This document shows positions 35,007-46,053 of a stretch of DNA of 64,000 nucleotides, piece after piece. The stretch's first letter is position 1. Each line of letters opens with the position of its first letter. The position numbers and the translations under genes are program-made. The stretch is from assembly GCA_047967505.1 (NCBI GenBank), contig CM106539.1. One strand, 5' to 3'. This stretch comes from Dipteris shenzhenensis. Its lineage: Eukaryota; Polypodiophyta; Polypodiopsida; Gleicheniales. The notes under the pieces were generated by a model. That model ran no database searches, had not been told where the DNA came from, and was given only the letters and a program-made list of their open reading frames with translations.

Positions 35007-37631
35007 CTACTCATCCGAATCCGAATCATCCTCGTCTTGTTGGCTCGTTCCTTGGTCCTCGTCAGCTGCATCTTCTCCCTCATCCTCGTCAGCTACGTAT
35101 CCTCCCTCATCCTTGTCACGTGCGTCTGATCCTTGGCCCTGTTGATCGCTCGCCTCCGATGATGGGACGCTTGAGCTTTGACCCTAAGAGTGAACCATAT
35201 GAATCGAAAATTAGATTGGAACTTAAATTAAAAAGTGAGATTACAAGTAGGAGTAAACTTATACCGTGCGAGCAACCACCTCAGCCCAATCGACCGTCGC
35301 TCCGATTGCCTGTTGCTAAATGAACCACGGCTTTGTTCCTATCTGAAATGCGCGTCGCGTCTCTGCATTTGTAGGAAGACGACCCATCGCAGCTTGCTGT
35401 GGATCCAATTTACGAGAGTTAGAGTTAGCTAAAGTGCATGTAATATGTAGTAAAACAAACAAAACAATACATTAAATGAGAAGAAGTAGACTTACCACGG
35501 TTGCCTCGAACGCATACCATCCGCCTGCACCAAAGTGCGAAGTACCTACGATGTGGATGCGTCAATTTTATGAGCAAAATCCTATGAGCAGGTTTATCCG
35601 AGCATGTTTTTCAAGAGATTTAAAAAAAAAGTATTTCTTTAGGAAACATGGTTTTTACACTTTTATTTTCACTAGAAGTAGATCCCTTTATCATAAAAAT
35701 ATACAAACTAGTCACTCATTCATTTTTACACAACATAATATTCTTAGTTATAGACATCCCTTTGTACCCATGTTATTACCTTAAAAATGTGTTGAAAAAT
35801 AATTCCTTTAAGAAACGTCCCTCATAATCACTCTCAATGTAATAATAATATACATATTTAATTACTTATGAACACATTTATATCATATGGCAATATCTTT
35901 CTAGTGTTTTTACAGCATAAATAAACAAGATATTTAAGGACATGTTTCTAAAGAAGTTTAAATTACTATAAATAAGTATTAACTTGGTCATATATATCAC
36001 TCTTATAAAATACATGTAATATTTAATACTATATATGCAAGATTTTCCAAAATATAATTCCATAAATGTGCTCAAATGGGATGTTTTGATCAATTTGAGT
36101 GGTTGAATGACTATATTTGGACATTGGATGTGAAAGTTATGTCCCTTACCAAAGTGCTATCCAAGGTAGTTTCGCCAGCGAAACTACATTGGAAGACCTA
36201 CTTCAAAGGGGTTTCGTTGGCGAAACTACCTAGATGGCTTGCTTCAATGAGTTTTCTTTGAAGAAACCTAGGTTGAGAGAGGTTTTTCAATGTCACCCCC
36301 TATTAAGTAAAAGTTATAAGAAGGATCATAAGGGAATTTTCATAGAGAAGCCTACTCTACATGTGGGTTTCTTCAAAAGCCATCCCATTATGTTCTCACC
36401 ATTCCTAAAGATTCACGTAAAGATTTTTGTATAAAATACGCATTGATATAATACTTTGCATATTTCTAAGTGAAACTATGTTTTCTTCTTATCCATTTTT
36501 GCCATATTTTTGCATAGTTGGAAGCTTTCTTTTTTCTTCGCTCAGATGCTCGGAAGATTTTGCTCGAAAAATGCTCGTCCTCCCTACGACGTCCAGCCGT
36601 CTCTTCGCAGCCCTCCTCTGACCCTCGAATAATTCGGGATGGTCCCTATTTTTCTTCTTGAAGTACTTCCAATCAGCTTTGTCTGCCCAGCTGGGTTTAG
36701 TCAACCCCTTTGTGATGGAAGTACGCAAGGTTGATCTACGATGCTTCAAGACCAAACCCATGCGCTCTCGCATATAATCCTCATTAAACTCCACATTTGG
36801 CGGGTTAGGGTATCTTTGTTTTAACTCATCGATGACCCCCTGCTTTTTTTGGGCATCTTGATACCGCCAATCGGTATTTATGCCGCTCTTGAAGTGATGA
36901 CTCATCAACCTCCTCATGGTGGCCATCACTGCTTTGCCCTTTCTATCTTCTATTATCTCTCCGGTAGCTGTGATTTGATAGGAGAGATCCCCTGATGAGT
37001 AAGGAGGACTAACGGTAGCAGAGTCAGAAGGAGTGGAAGCTGCGCGAGCGCTTCCAGAGCGAGGAGTAGCAGTGGGAGTAGGAGAGGGAAAGGGACCTGA
37101 CTGATACTGTGTCTCCAGACCAAGTGGAGACCTGTAGGAACGTGAGTGTGCTGACTTGTCTACATCTCCCAAGTCAGCACAACATGAGCCGCCCTTCCTA
37201 CTCTTCGTTCCCTTATGAGAGGCATGCGCAGGTGATGACCCCGTGGTCGAAGGGGCATGAGGGGATGGCTGGGCAGTACGCCCACCCGTCGGTGTAGGGG
37301 AGGGAATTAGTGAGGTCCTCTGAGATAGCAAAGAGAAGAATCTCGCTGCCTCCTCATCGCTCATCTGCGCTACAAACTCGTCGGGACTCCCGACAAAGCC
37401 ATGCGCAGCTAGCAAAGGAGTTTCCCGAGGGGTAGTCGCAGTGCTACGTGGAAGAGGAGTCAGACCAGGGGTAGTCGTAGTGCTAGGTCCGAGAGGATTC
37501 GGACCAGGGGTAGTCGTCAGGGTAGTCGCCTGAGAGGAATCAAAGTCCTCTGGAGCATAAAGATCATGAGCTCTTCTCTTGCGAGGCTGTCCGTACTCAT
37601 CGGATGAGCGACGTGATCCCATGTCTAACAT
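35007..37631 (-). pseudogene. family-1 TNPA-like (Transposase_24) gene of B, insertion-disrupted
   Basis: ATG at 37631 (MLDMGSRRSSDEYGQPRKRR, with a nuclear-type KRRAH). A Ser/Thr/Pro-rich middle, then ITATGEIIEDRKGKAVMATM and GINTDWRYQDAQKKQ, the Transposase_24 core, down to 36590. There a 1031-bp element has inserted; the exon resumes at 35551 and ends at a GTAAGT donor (below 35496). Exon 35265-35396 (AAMGRLP-type segment) and exon 35007-35183 (Glu/Asp-rich C-terminus, TAG) follow, confirmed by the uninterrupted copy D. Probable DNA-binding accessory protein acting on the subterminal palindromes, by analogy with TNPA of En/Spm. Confidence 0.82.
35552..36582. mobile_element. 1031-bp insertion with imperfect TIRs in TNPA of B
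   Basis: Copy D reads straight through CCTACGACGTCC; in B, CCTACGA occurs at 35545-35551 and again at 36583-36589. The insert begins TGTGGATGCGTCAATTTTAT. The complement of its end begins GAGGACGAGCATTTTTCGAG; both then carry GAGCAAAATC and CGAGCAT, so the ends are imperfect inverted repeats. A 7-bp duplication (8 with one mismatch) suggests a hAT-like or related non-autonomous DNA transposon. An internal inverted pair GTAGTTTCGCCAGCGAAACTAC lies near 36168. No coding capacity. Confidence 0.75.
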
Positions 37632-37639
37632 AGACACAA

Positions 37640-39745
37640 ACACAAAAACAAAAAACAAAAAAACAAACATAAGCATAGGCATAGGCATAGGCATAGGCAA
37701 AGAGAAAGAAGAGGGAAAGGAAAGAGGGAAATAAGAGGATTTTAGAGGGAAAAGAGGAGAAAAGCGAAGGGGGAGGAGAAGAGGAAGAAGAGGGAAATAG
37801 AGAATAAGAGTTAGAGAGAATAAGAGAATAAGAGAAGGGGGAAAGAGAATACAACATAAGCATGAGCATAAGCTCATGCTCATGCATAAGCATAAGCATG
37901 AGCTTATGCTTAAGCATAAGCATAAGCATAAGCTCATGCTTATGCTTATGCGGAAATAGAGAATAAGAGTTAGAGGAAATAGAGAAGCATAAGCATGAGC
38001 ATAAGCTCATGCTCATGCATAAGCATAAGCATGAGCATGCGCATAAGCTCATGCTTATGCTTATGCATGAGCTTATGCGGAAATAGAGAATAAGAGTTAG
38101 AGGAATGAGAGAAGGGGGAAAGAGAGAAGCATAAGCATGAGCATAAGCTCATGCTCATGCATAAGCATAAGCATGAGCTTATGCTTATGCTTATGCGGAA
38201 ATAGAGAATAAGAGTTGGAGGAAATAGAGAAGCATAAGCATGAGCATAAGCTCATGCTCATGCATAAGCATAAGCATGAGCATGAGCATAAGCTCGTGCT
38301 TATGCTTATGCATGAGCTTATGCGGAAATAGAGAATAAGAGTTAGAGGAATGAGAGAAGGGGGAAAGAGAGAAGCATAAGCTCATGCTCATGCATAAGCA
38401 TAAGCATGAGCTTATGCTTATGCTTATGCGGAAATAGAGAATAAGAGTTAGAGGAAATAGAGAAGCATAAGCATGAGCATAATCTCATGCTCATGCATAA
38501 GCATAAGCATGAGCATAAGCTCATGCTTATGCTTATGCATGAGCTTATGCGGAAATAGAGAATAAGAGTTAGAGGAATGAGAGAAGGGTGAAAGAGAGAA
38601 GCATAAGCATGAGCATAAGCTCATGCTCATGCATAAGCATAAGCATGAGCTTATGCTCATGCTTATGCGAAAATAGAGAATAAGAGTTAGAGGAAATAGA
38701 GAAGCATAAGCATGAGCATAAGCTCATGCTTATGCTTATGCATGAGCTTATGCGGAAATAGAGAATAAGAGTTAGAGGAATGAGAGAAGGGGGAAAGAGA
38801 GAAGCATAAGCATGAGCATAAGCTCATGCTCATGCATAAGCATAAGCATGAGCTTATGCTTATGCTTATGCAAAAATAGAGAATAAGAGTTAGGGGAAAA
38901 AGAGAAGCATAAGCACATTGAGCATAATATGCTTATGCTTAAGCATAAGCATAGGCATAAGCTCATGCTTATGCTTATGCATGAGCTTATGTGGAAATAG
39001 AGCATGAGCATGCATGAGCATAAGTATGAGCTAATGCTAAGCATAAGCTCATGCTTATGCTTATGCATGAGCATGAGCTTATGCGGAAATAGAGAATAAG
39101 AGTTAGAGGAAATAGAGAAGGGGGAAAAAGAGAAGCATAAGCATGAGCATAAGCTCATGCTCATGCATAAGCATAAGCTCATGCTTATGCATAAGAGAGA
39201 AGCATAAGCATGAGAAGGGGGAAAGAGAGAAGCATAAGCATGAGAAGCATAACCTCATGCTCATGCATAAGCATAAGCATGAGCTTATGCATAAGAGAGA
39301 AGCATAAGCATGAGAAGGGGGAAAGAGGGAAGCATAAGCATGGGAAGCATAAGCTCATGCTCATGCTTATGCTTATGCTTATGCATGAGCTTATGCGGAA
39401 ATAGAGAATGAGAGAAGGGGAAAATAGAGAAGGGGGAAAGAGAGAAGCATAAGCATGAGCATAAGCTCATGCTTATGCTTACGCATGAGCATGAGCTTAT
39501 GCGGAAATAGAGAATAAGAGTTAGAGGAAATAGAGAAGGGGGAAAGAGAGAAGCATAAGCATGAGCATAAGCTCATGCTTATGCTTGTGCATGAGCTTAT
39601 GCGGAAATAGAGAATAAGAGGGAAAGGAAAGAGAGAAGGGGAAAAGAGAGAAGGGGGAAAGAGAGAATAAGAGAAGGGGGAAAAAAGAGAATAAGAGAAG
39701 GGGGAAGAAGGAAAGAGTTTGAGGGGAACTAGAGAGGGTTCCTAT
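37640..39745. repeat. hexamer array between divergent genes of B
   Basis: Core 37850-39620: runs of GCATAA and GCATGA hexamers and their complements (TTATGC, TCATGC), arranged so that long self-complementary blocks of 60-70 nt recur. They are separated by a purine-rich spacer GGAAATAGAGAATAAGAGTT. Block starts alternate about 101 and 141 bp apart because two spacer types alternate, giving a ~240-bp dimer. Flanks are GGGGGAAAGAGAGAA purine tracts. All frames are largely open because the hexamers lack stops; none is a gene. It lies in the shared 5' region of TNPA and TNP2. Confidence 0.9.
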
Positions 39746-39753
39746 GCCCATCA

Positions 39754-39784
39754 CTACAGCTAGCACTTAAGGCACTAGCTGCAG
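39754..39784. promoter_or_regulatory. 31-bp palindrome at the array edge (B)
   Basis: CTACAGCTAGCACTTAAGGC... pairs with its right half; the element C counterpart (63206-63236) has perfect 12-bp arms CTGCAGCTAGCG/CGCTAGCTGCAG around CCTTAAG. Conservation at the same edge of the array in two copies suggests a site. Confidence 0.55.
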
Positions 39785-40613
39785 GCCAATGCAAATAACA
39801 AAAATAATAAATGGAAAAAAGAGGAAGCACTTACTTGAAATAGTATGTCCTGCTCGGTGTTGTGGACTGGGCCTACAAAAGAGAGAAAACAACCCATTTT
39901 TTCAAATATGATGTTAGAGAAAGGAGGAGATTACAAAAGAAACTTCTTGAAAGGAGGAGATTGAGGAGACAAGGAAAGGAGGAGATTGACGAGAGAAGGA
40001 AGAGAAATACAAAAAAAAGAGGTGAGTGTTCTTCCTTTCTTGAAATCTCATTTTTTGTTTCAATCCTTTGAAAACAAGCATGAAAACTAGTTACAGATTT
40101 AGCAATACAAGGAGAAGCACTCACAAAACTAAAGCTAACAAACAAACAACCTACATTGTTGAAACAAACTCACCTCTTGAAGAACCTCGACCTTTCAAGA
40201 AACCAAAGAGGAAAAAGGGTAGAGAGGGAGTACAAGAGCTAGGAGAAGGGTGAGGAGTGGAAAATAGAGTGGGAGGTTTCTTGAAATAGGTGGGAGGTAG
40301 TTGAAAATAGGTGGGAGGAGATATTGGCTTGCTATCTTGAGAGATTAGAGAATAGTATAAAGAAAATGCCGCGCGAAAGAGAGTTTCGGGTTTTAACCCA
40401 CAACGTCGCTATATAGCGACGCTTATTCGTCGCTATATAGCGATGTTTTTAATTAAAAAACGTCGCTATATAGCAACGGAACAGAGCAAAAAGGTCGCTA
40501 TATAGCGACGCTTATAGTCACTTTTGTTGTAGCATGAAAAGAAGCTGATACATGCTATTTTATAACTGTTAATATCTCTTCTTCATGCTTATGTTGTGAT
40601 TTTATAAGTGTAG
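39785..40613 (+). promoter_or_regulatory. leader region of TNP2 in B with palindrome cluster
   Basis: No ORF of note. It includes TCTCATTTTTTGTTTCAATCC and a purine-rich stretch. Four copies of GTCGCTATATAGCGAC-type palindromes lie at 40405-40512, 100-200 bp before the TNP2 ATG. The region is alignable with 16935-17498 and with the complement of 62201-63180. Confidence 0.6.
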
Positions 40614-43600
40614 ATGGAAGGGACGAGTGGAAGCTCGTCCGATGATGTGCCAATGTGCGGGAGCACGAAGTGGCTTACGGAGAGGTTATACTATCATTGC
40701 AGTACTCATTGCAAGCGAGAAGTAGGACATCAACGTCGTATTATCATGCGCCACTTGCGGATGTATGGGCAGGAGCCGGAACCAGTACCCACTGTTGGTG
40801 TTGCACGTGTTGATGGACTATCGGTAAGTCAAAGCTATTTAAGTTCGCAGTCTTATTGTATACCAGGAAATAGAAGATCTTATATTTACATGAAATCTTA
40901 AAACAGGATGAGGAGGGTGACGAGGTTACGCATATACCTTCTCAATTTCAGTAAGACTATAGTCTCTCGGATGATGACGAGGGTATGGTCGACATGATGG
41001 ATTCCATTTTTAGGGGCACTACATCCCACGTACACGTGATGTCAGAATTTGAGGTCAAAATGCGAGAGTTGCAATGAACACAATTGTACAAGGGTGCTAG
41101 GATGTCTAAACTACGTGCTTGTCTCTCAATCTTGAATCTACAAGTAAAGTATGGGTGGTCGGATACAAGTGTCTCGACCTTAATGAGGTTAGCTCTTGCA
41201 TACATTTGACTCATTATTTGGATATTGTTTGTTTTGAGAATCATCATTTGGATAGTGTCTTTGTCATAGGTTGCTCTAGAAGATGTTGCCTGCACCAAAT
41301 ACCATGCCCGCATCAAGAGATGAAGCGAAAAAGATGCTAACAACGGTGGGTATGGATTATGATACCATCCATGCTTGCCGTAATGATTGTATTCTCTTTC
41401 GTCGTGAGCATGGAGATTTGGCTAGTTGTCCAAGGTGTGGGGAACAATGATATAGAGATGACTTGCAGGGTGAGCGGATACCGGTAAAGGTCTTGAGACA
41501 CTTTCCCATCATTGCAAGAATACAACACATGTTCCGATGCAAATCCATAGTGGAGTTGATGACATGGCATGCATCTCATCGGTCCACTGATGACACATTG
41601 AGGATTCCCACAAATTGTGCAGCTTGGAAGCACATAGATAATCAGCGGCCGGACTTTGCGAGGGAGCCACGCAACTTACATCTTGGGCTAGCCATGGACG
41701 GCGTGAATCCTTTCGGGTAACGCTCGACATCTTGGTCGACATGGCCCATAGTCGTGGTGAATTACAATATCCCACCATGGCTAACAATAAAAAAGGGACA
41801 CCTCATGCTTGCACTACTTGTGCCACGAAAGTACAAGGCAAAAAACATGGACGTGTACATGGCACCTTTGATAGAGGAGTTACAGATATTATGGAGAGGA
41901 GTGCAAGTCTTTGATATTTCCAGAGCTCCTAGACATACCAATGATATTTTGGTCAAGGGTATCTTGATGTGCACCATGCATGACTACCCAGGATATGGAG
42001 AGTGCGCAGGTACGTGGTTGTGTCTTGACATGTACAATGAGGGATTATGCTTTTTTGACTCTCTTTCGCACGCATGTCTTGTACTAACACATTCATGCAC
42101 GCGTGCAGGACTTGTTACAAGTGGGTACCATGCTTGTCCTATCGATCTTTCACGAGCTTCCTTATTGGGGTCAGTTACAAATCAATCATCTCTTGGATCC
42201 CATGCATATCTTCAAGAATGTGGGGGCTACTATTTGGGCACACTTGGTTGGTTCCAAGGACTCGAGAGAAGTGTGAGAAGACTTGCCTGCTATGAATAGG
42301 ATGTCTCTTTTGTGGCCCCAAGTGCATGCTTCGGGAAAAGTTGTCCTCCCGAAAGCAACGTGGATCCTCTCTACGAGGGAGGAGGCAGCGGTCAAGGCAG
42401 ACATTGCCTCTTTTCAAACACCGATAGGGTACATGCGTTGCTTGATAGGAGCATTTTCAAAGGACAATAAGCTTAGTGGGCTCAAGTCCCATGATTGGCA
42501 CAAGGTCTTACAGGTATTCTAAGTAGAATTAGTGTACTGATAATCGTGATGCGTTAGCGTAATTATTATTATGTTATATTGTTGACATAACTTCATTGTT
42601 GCTTTGATAGTTCATCCTCTCAATTACAATAAAAGAGTGCTTACAAGAAGATGTTAGAAATGCTATATTCAAGATCTGTGGTATTGTGAGGTATGCTTAC
42701 TATCAAATCGCATTATGTATTTTCTTCATGGACATGTGAAATAGTTGGATATCTCAAAATCTTACATATGCATGGACATGTGAAATAGGTGGATATCTCA
42801 AAAAGAGATCTCTATATCAAGCATCGAGAAGGCTAGGGTGGAATCCATCGAAGCTGAATGCTTGCTTGAGAAGCACTTTCCCTCGAGCATTATGACAACG
42901 CAAGTCCACTTGCTTGTGCACATAGTTGATGAGGTGGCTATAGCAGGTACCGTTCATAGTCAATGGATGTTTTTTCTCGAGCGGTTTATGAAAACTTTAA
43001 AGGGATTTGTAAGACAAAGAGCAAGACTGGAAGCAAGCATGGCAGAGGGATGGCTTGTGCAAGAGTCATTAGTATATATCACAGAGTTTCTTGCATCCAC
43101 GGATCCGGATATGCCGCAAGCTTGGCACAACAAGGATGATGATCGCATCGTTGGCGAGGTTCCCCAGGGAAAAGGGATTGAAAGAAAGATGAGCGAAGAT
43201 CAAATGGAGAAATTCAATAAGTTTTTTATCCTCAATAGCCCTGAGATGCAGATGTGGATTGAGAAATATGAAGTGGCCAAAGCAGAAAGAATAAATGTAA
43301 GGACGAGATTTAGAGTAATGTACACGCGATCACAACCATAACCACGGGATCTGGCTCTTCTCCCTACTCACATGTCACTTGATTGGCTACAACTGGCTCT
43401 ATGTAAAGCCGAACGTGATGGAGAGACAATAAACAAGCGCGAGCGAGAGTTATCATGTGGATGTATGGTGCATGTAAGTTTCTTACCTCTTGACGTAAGT
43501 AAGTAATTATTTGTGGCAATATATGCTATAAAATAGATGCATCGACTTCATTGTTTTAATGATGCTCTTTTACAGTACAAAAAGTACAGTGCATTATGGT

Positions 43601-44478
43601 CATATGGACGACATTTTCACGTGGAACGCATCGATTCAAAGAGAGTCACGTATGATTGTGGACTCATGGCTAACTTCACACAAGATAGCCGAGCAAGTGC
43701 TTCGAATACCAATCTTCTCTCTTCACAATTGGATTATTGTGGAACCATACGACGCGACATCTATGAAATCGATTTGAGACGATTTACTATTTTCATTCTT
43801 GATGTAAAATGGTTTAGAACTACTTACAACGGTCCCCATGCGACAGTGAGAAAAGATAGTAGCGGTCTCTTTGCAATAGACTCCACCAAACATTGGACCG
43901 ATGAAGGTGATACTTTTATTCTTCCCAAGCACTGTGAGCAGGTGCATACTAATGATTTAATTAGTCGAAGCTTTCGTTTTTAAAGTCCATTGATACATGT
44001 ACTTGAGCATAATTTCATATATATAATTGATGACATTTGGCACCCATCTTCAATATAGGTGGTTTTTCATCCGGATCGTTCTGATCCAAGATGGTGGTAC
44101 ATGATCCAAGTTGCACCACGAAGTATGCAAATTTTTGAAGATCGAGATGTGGATATGGAGATGCCACTACCAATGCCGGATCCAATTGATGAATCTAGCG
44201 AAGAAGATGTAGATCACCATATGAGCCAAGAGGAAGATGCGCATAATGACATCGCACGGGAGGAGGATGGAGGTCACGATATTGAGGAAGAAGACAACAA
44301 TCATCAAGAATCACCACACTTTATTGAAGAAGATGATCAAATACTTTTAGGTGAATGTACGATGTTAGAGTACGATGATGATATAGGAGATTAACTTGGT
44401 ATAGAGTTGGAGATAGACTTGTTTGGCGCCTTAGACTTGGCTCAAGATGAAACAGTTGATGTAAATGCTCTTATTTGA
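40614..44478 (+). pseudogene. TNP2-like CACTA transposase, copy B
   Basis: ATG at 40614 (MEGTSGSSSDD), exon 1 to 40823 with a GTAAGT donor, exon 2 from 40907. Same domain order as the other family-1 copies: TNP2 core (about 41270-42010), DUF4218 (about 42795-43475) with MFFLERFMKTLKGFVR, DUF4216 (about 43577-43980), acidic last exon (44061-44478). Lesions: CAA to TAA and another stop in exon 2, CGA to TGA at about 41449, TAA at about 41718, an approximately 200-bp deletion near 42144 that joins CTTGTCCTAT to CGATCTTTCACG, and TAA at about 44392. Non-functional. Confidence 0.88.
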
Positions 44479-44649
44479 TTTTTCTCATCTCAAACTTGGA
44501 CATGAATATATGAGCTTCAAAGGCAGCTTGATGTATATGCTCTCATTTTTTTATTCTCTATGAGCTGAAACATGTATGAAAATTTTAAAAAATTTGTCAT
44601 TGGAAAAAACTAACTTTTAAGGCCTATATTTAAAAAAAAACCTCTCTGG

Positions 44650-44841
44650 AAAAACGTCGCTATAAAATTGTATATCAGTGTCGCTATATAGCGACACTTA
44701 AAAGTCGCTATATAGCGACCTTTATAAACGTCGCTATATAGCGACGATTTAGGAAACTCGCTTTTCATACCAACGATTAACGCTAAGCGGGCACTAAACG
44801 TCGGTACGTAAACGTCGCAATAGGATCCATGTGTAGTAGTG
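44650..44841. repeat. 3' subterminal palindromes and TIR of B
   Basis: Three GTCGCTATATAGCGAC-type copies (44655-44745), then the GC-rich ACGTCGGTACGTAAACGTCG stretch and the terminal CAATAGGATCC...TAGTAGTG. Confidence 0.88.
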
Positions 44842-45768
44842 GCGGTGGGGATGATGATGATTCAGATGATTTAAACGTGCCTCTGGGTGATGGTACGATA
44901 TTCTATGACATCACTCAGACAGGAGGCATCTTGATGGATGCGCGGGGGAAGGACATCATGGCCTTCATGCGCTCTGTAATTGCTAACAATTACAGAGATT
45001 GCTTTATCCACTTCAAAGACCAGCCAAAGAGGTTGGCTGATGAGACCCTCGCTGCTGTTCGCTCTAGGTATCCTAACCCCCCCAATCGCCAGTTCACAGA
45101 TAAATGGGCCAAGTCAAAGATTGTTACGATACTTGGCAATAAAAGATCTTCGCTTAAGAGGCAGGCACTAGCGGAGCTTGCCAGGCTTGAGGGAGGTCAA
45201 CCACCAAGGGGCCCGCCCCACACCGCTCACAAGCATGAGTGGAAGAAAGCAATGAAGTCAGCGAGGGAGGACCCCAGTCTGCAGCACATGGAGGCACAAA
45301 GGATCCAGATGGAGGAATATGGAAGTGCGCATTTTGGAGCAGGGGGTGTTGAATCATGGGAGGCCCAATTTGTAAGTATCGATCTCAAATTATATTGCTT
45401 ATGTAGTTTATTAGGAGGTTGTTTCTTTGTACTAATCCCTCCGCAAATTGTGTCGTCTTGCAGCTTGAGATCGTGGGCAGATACCCTACTCCTGTGGAGA
45501 CAGCCTACCACCGTCACCATCGCAGAGGAGATACATGGAGGCACTTCTATGATGACGGGTTGATTACTGAGGAGCAGTATACCCGGGCTACTGGAGCGGC
45601 CCCCGAGGTATTTGAAAGTAATTAAATAATGCCAAAATTATAAGTAAAGATTTGATTTTTCATACATTGATATATGTTGTCCCTTGTTTACAGGCCCGTG
45701 CACAAGACGACGAGGAAGACGAGGAAGGAGGCGCAGAAGGGAGCGAGGACCTGGAGAACATAGATTAG

Positions 45769-46053
45769 TTATAGAAGTAGTGCTAGCTACTCTTTTTTGT
45801 ACTTAAAGCCACTGGCTTGGCTTCGTGCCTCTAATATATACACTCCTCTTATTTTTTGTACTTGAAGCCACATGACATGGCTTAGCTTCATTATTTTTTG
45901 TACTTGAAGCCACATGACGTGGCTTAGCTTCGTGCTATATGTATATACAAGCACTTTTTGAGCTTTCAATTTTTTTGCATTTTGGAGTTGTAATGTTTTA
46001 TTTGGAATTAAAATTAAAATGCATTCTGTAAATTTAAAAAAAAATATAATAAA
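45769..46053. repeat. tandem hairpin repeat in the family-2 3' flank
   Basis: Three imperfect ~48-bp units containing TTTTTTGTACTT(A/G)AAGCCAC...(G)TGGCT at about 45791, 45852 and 45896. Each can fold through AGCCAC/GTGGCT. AT-rich sequence follows up to element D. Confidence 0.6.

Larger units (their letters stand above)
34444..44841. mobile_element. family-1 CACTA element B, full length (10398 bp)
   Basis: Left end CACTACAAGGCATAGGCC (34444), right end the complement of CACTACTACACATGGATCC (44841). The imperfect TIRs share CACTAC, then CATNG, CC, ATT, GACG and TACCGACG at matching spacing. Target duplication GCG (34441-34443 and 44842-44844). Inside: minus-strand TNPA-like gene, hexamer array, plus-strand TNP2-like gene. 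Both genes carry lesions, so B is probably non-autonomous today. Confidence 0.93.
33952..45768 (+). pseudogene. family-2 TNPA-like (Transposase_24) gene split by a 10.4 kb insertion
   Basis: ATG at 33952 after acceptor TTCCAG; N-terminus MWPGSASSSPDPRDSIWKDL, then SYAPSPM-type repeats. The exon is cut at 34443 by element B and resumes at 44845 with an Asp-rich run and DITQTGGILMDARGKDIMAF, the Transposase_24 core, to the donor at 45372. Exons 45464-45607 (LEIVGRYPTPVETAY) and 45694-45768 (acidic tail, TAG) complete it. The upstream frame and the downstream Gly/Asp frame differ by two positions at the junction, so either an extra intron or a further frameshift lies near 34380-34440. As it stands the gene is inactivated by B. 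Confidence 0.8.
28567..46053. mobile_element. family-2 CACTA-like element, interrupted by B
   Basis: Left terminus begins CACAACAACACAAAGCAACT, the same terminus as the fragment at 56856. Next come TAGACGCG-type subterminal repeats, a minus-strand TNP2-like gene (29134-33100), more such repeats, and a divergent plus-strand TNPA-like gene (33952-45768) split by element B. The right end is not reached: family-1 copy D begins at 46054 in the 3' flank. Without B the preserved part is about 7.1 kb. The terminus differs from the usual CACTA, so the superfamily is assigned from the transposase, not the end. Confidence 0.75.

Noticed and set aside
37597-39766. Low-complexity proteins rich in Met, Leu, Ser, Cys encoded by the hexamer array
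   Set aside because: GCATAA/GCATGA hexamers are open in several frames on both strands; there is no codon signature and the TNPA start lies outside the array.
45154-45544. Minus-strand ORFs opposite the family-2 TNPA exon
   Set aside because: Shadows of the plus-strand Transposase_24 exon, which has the conserved motifs and splice sites.
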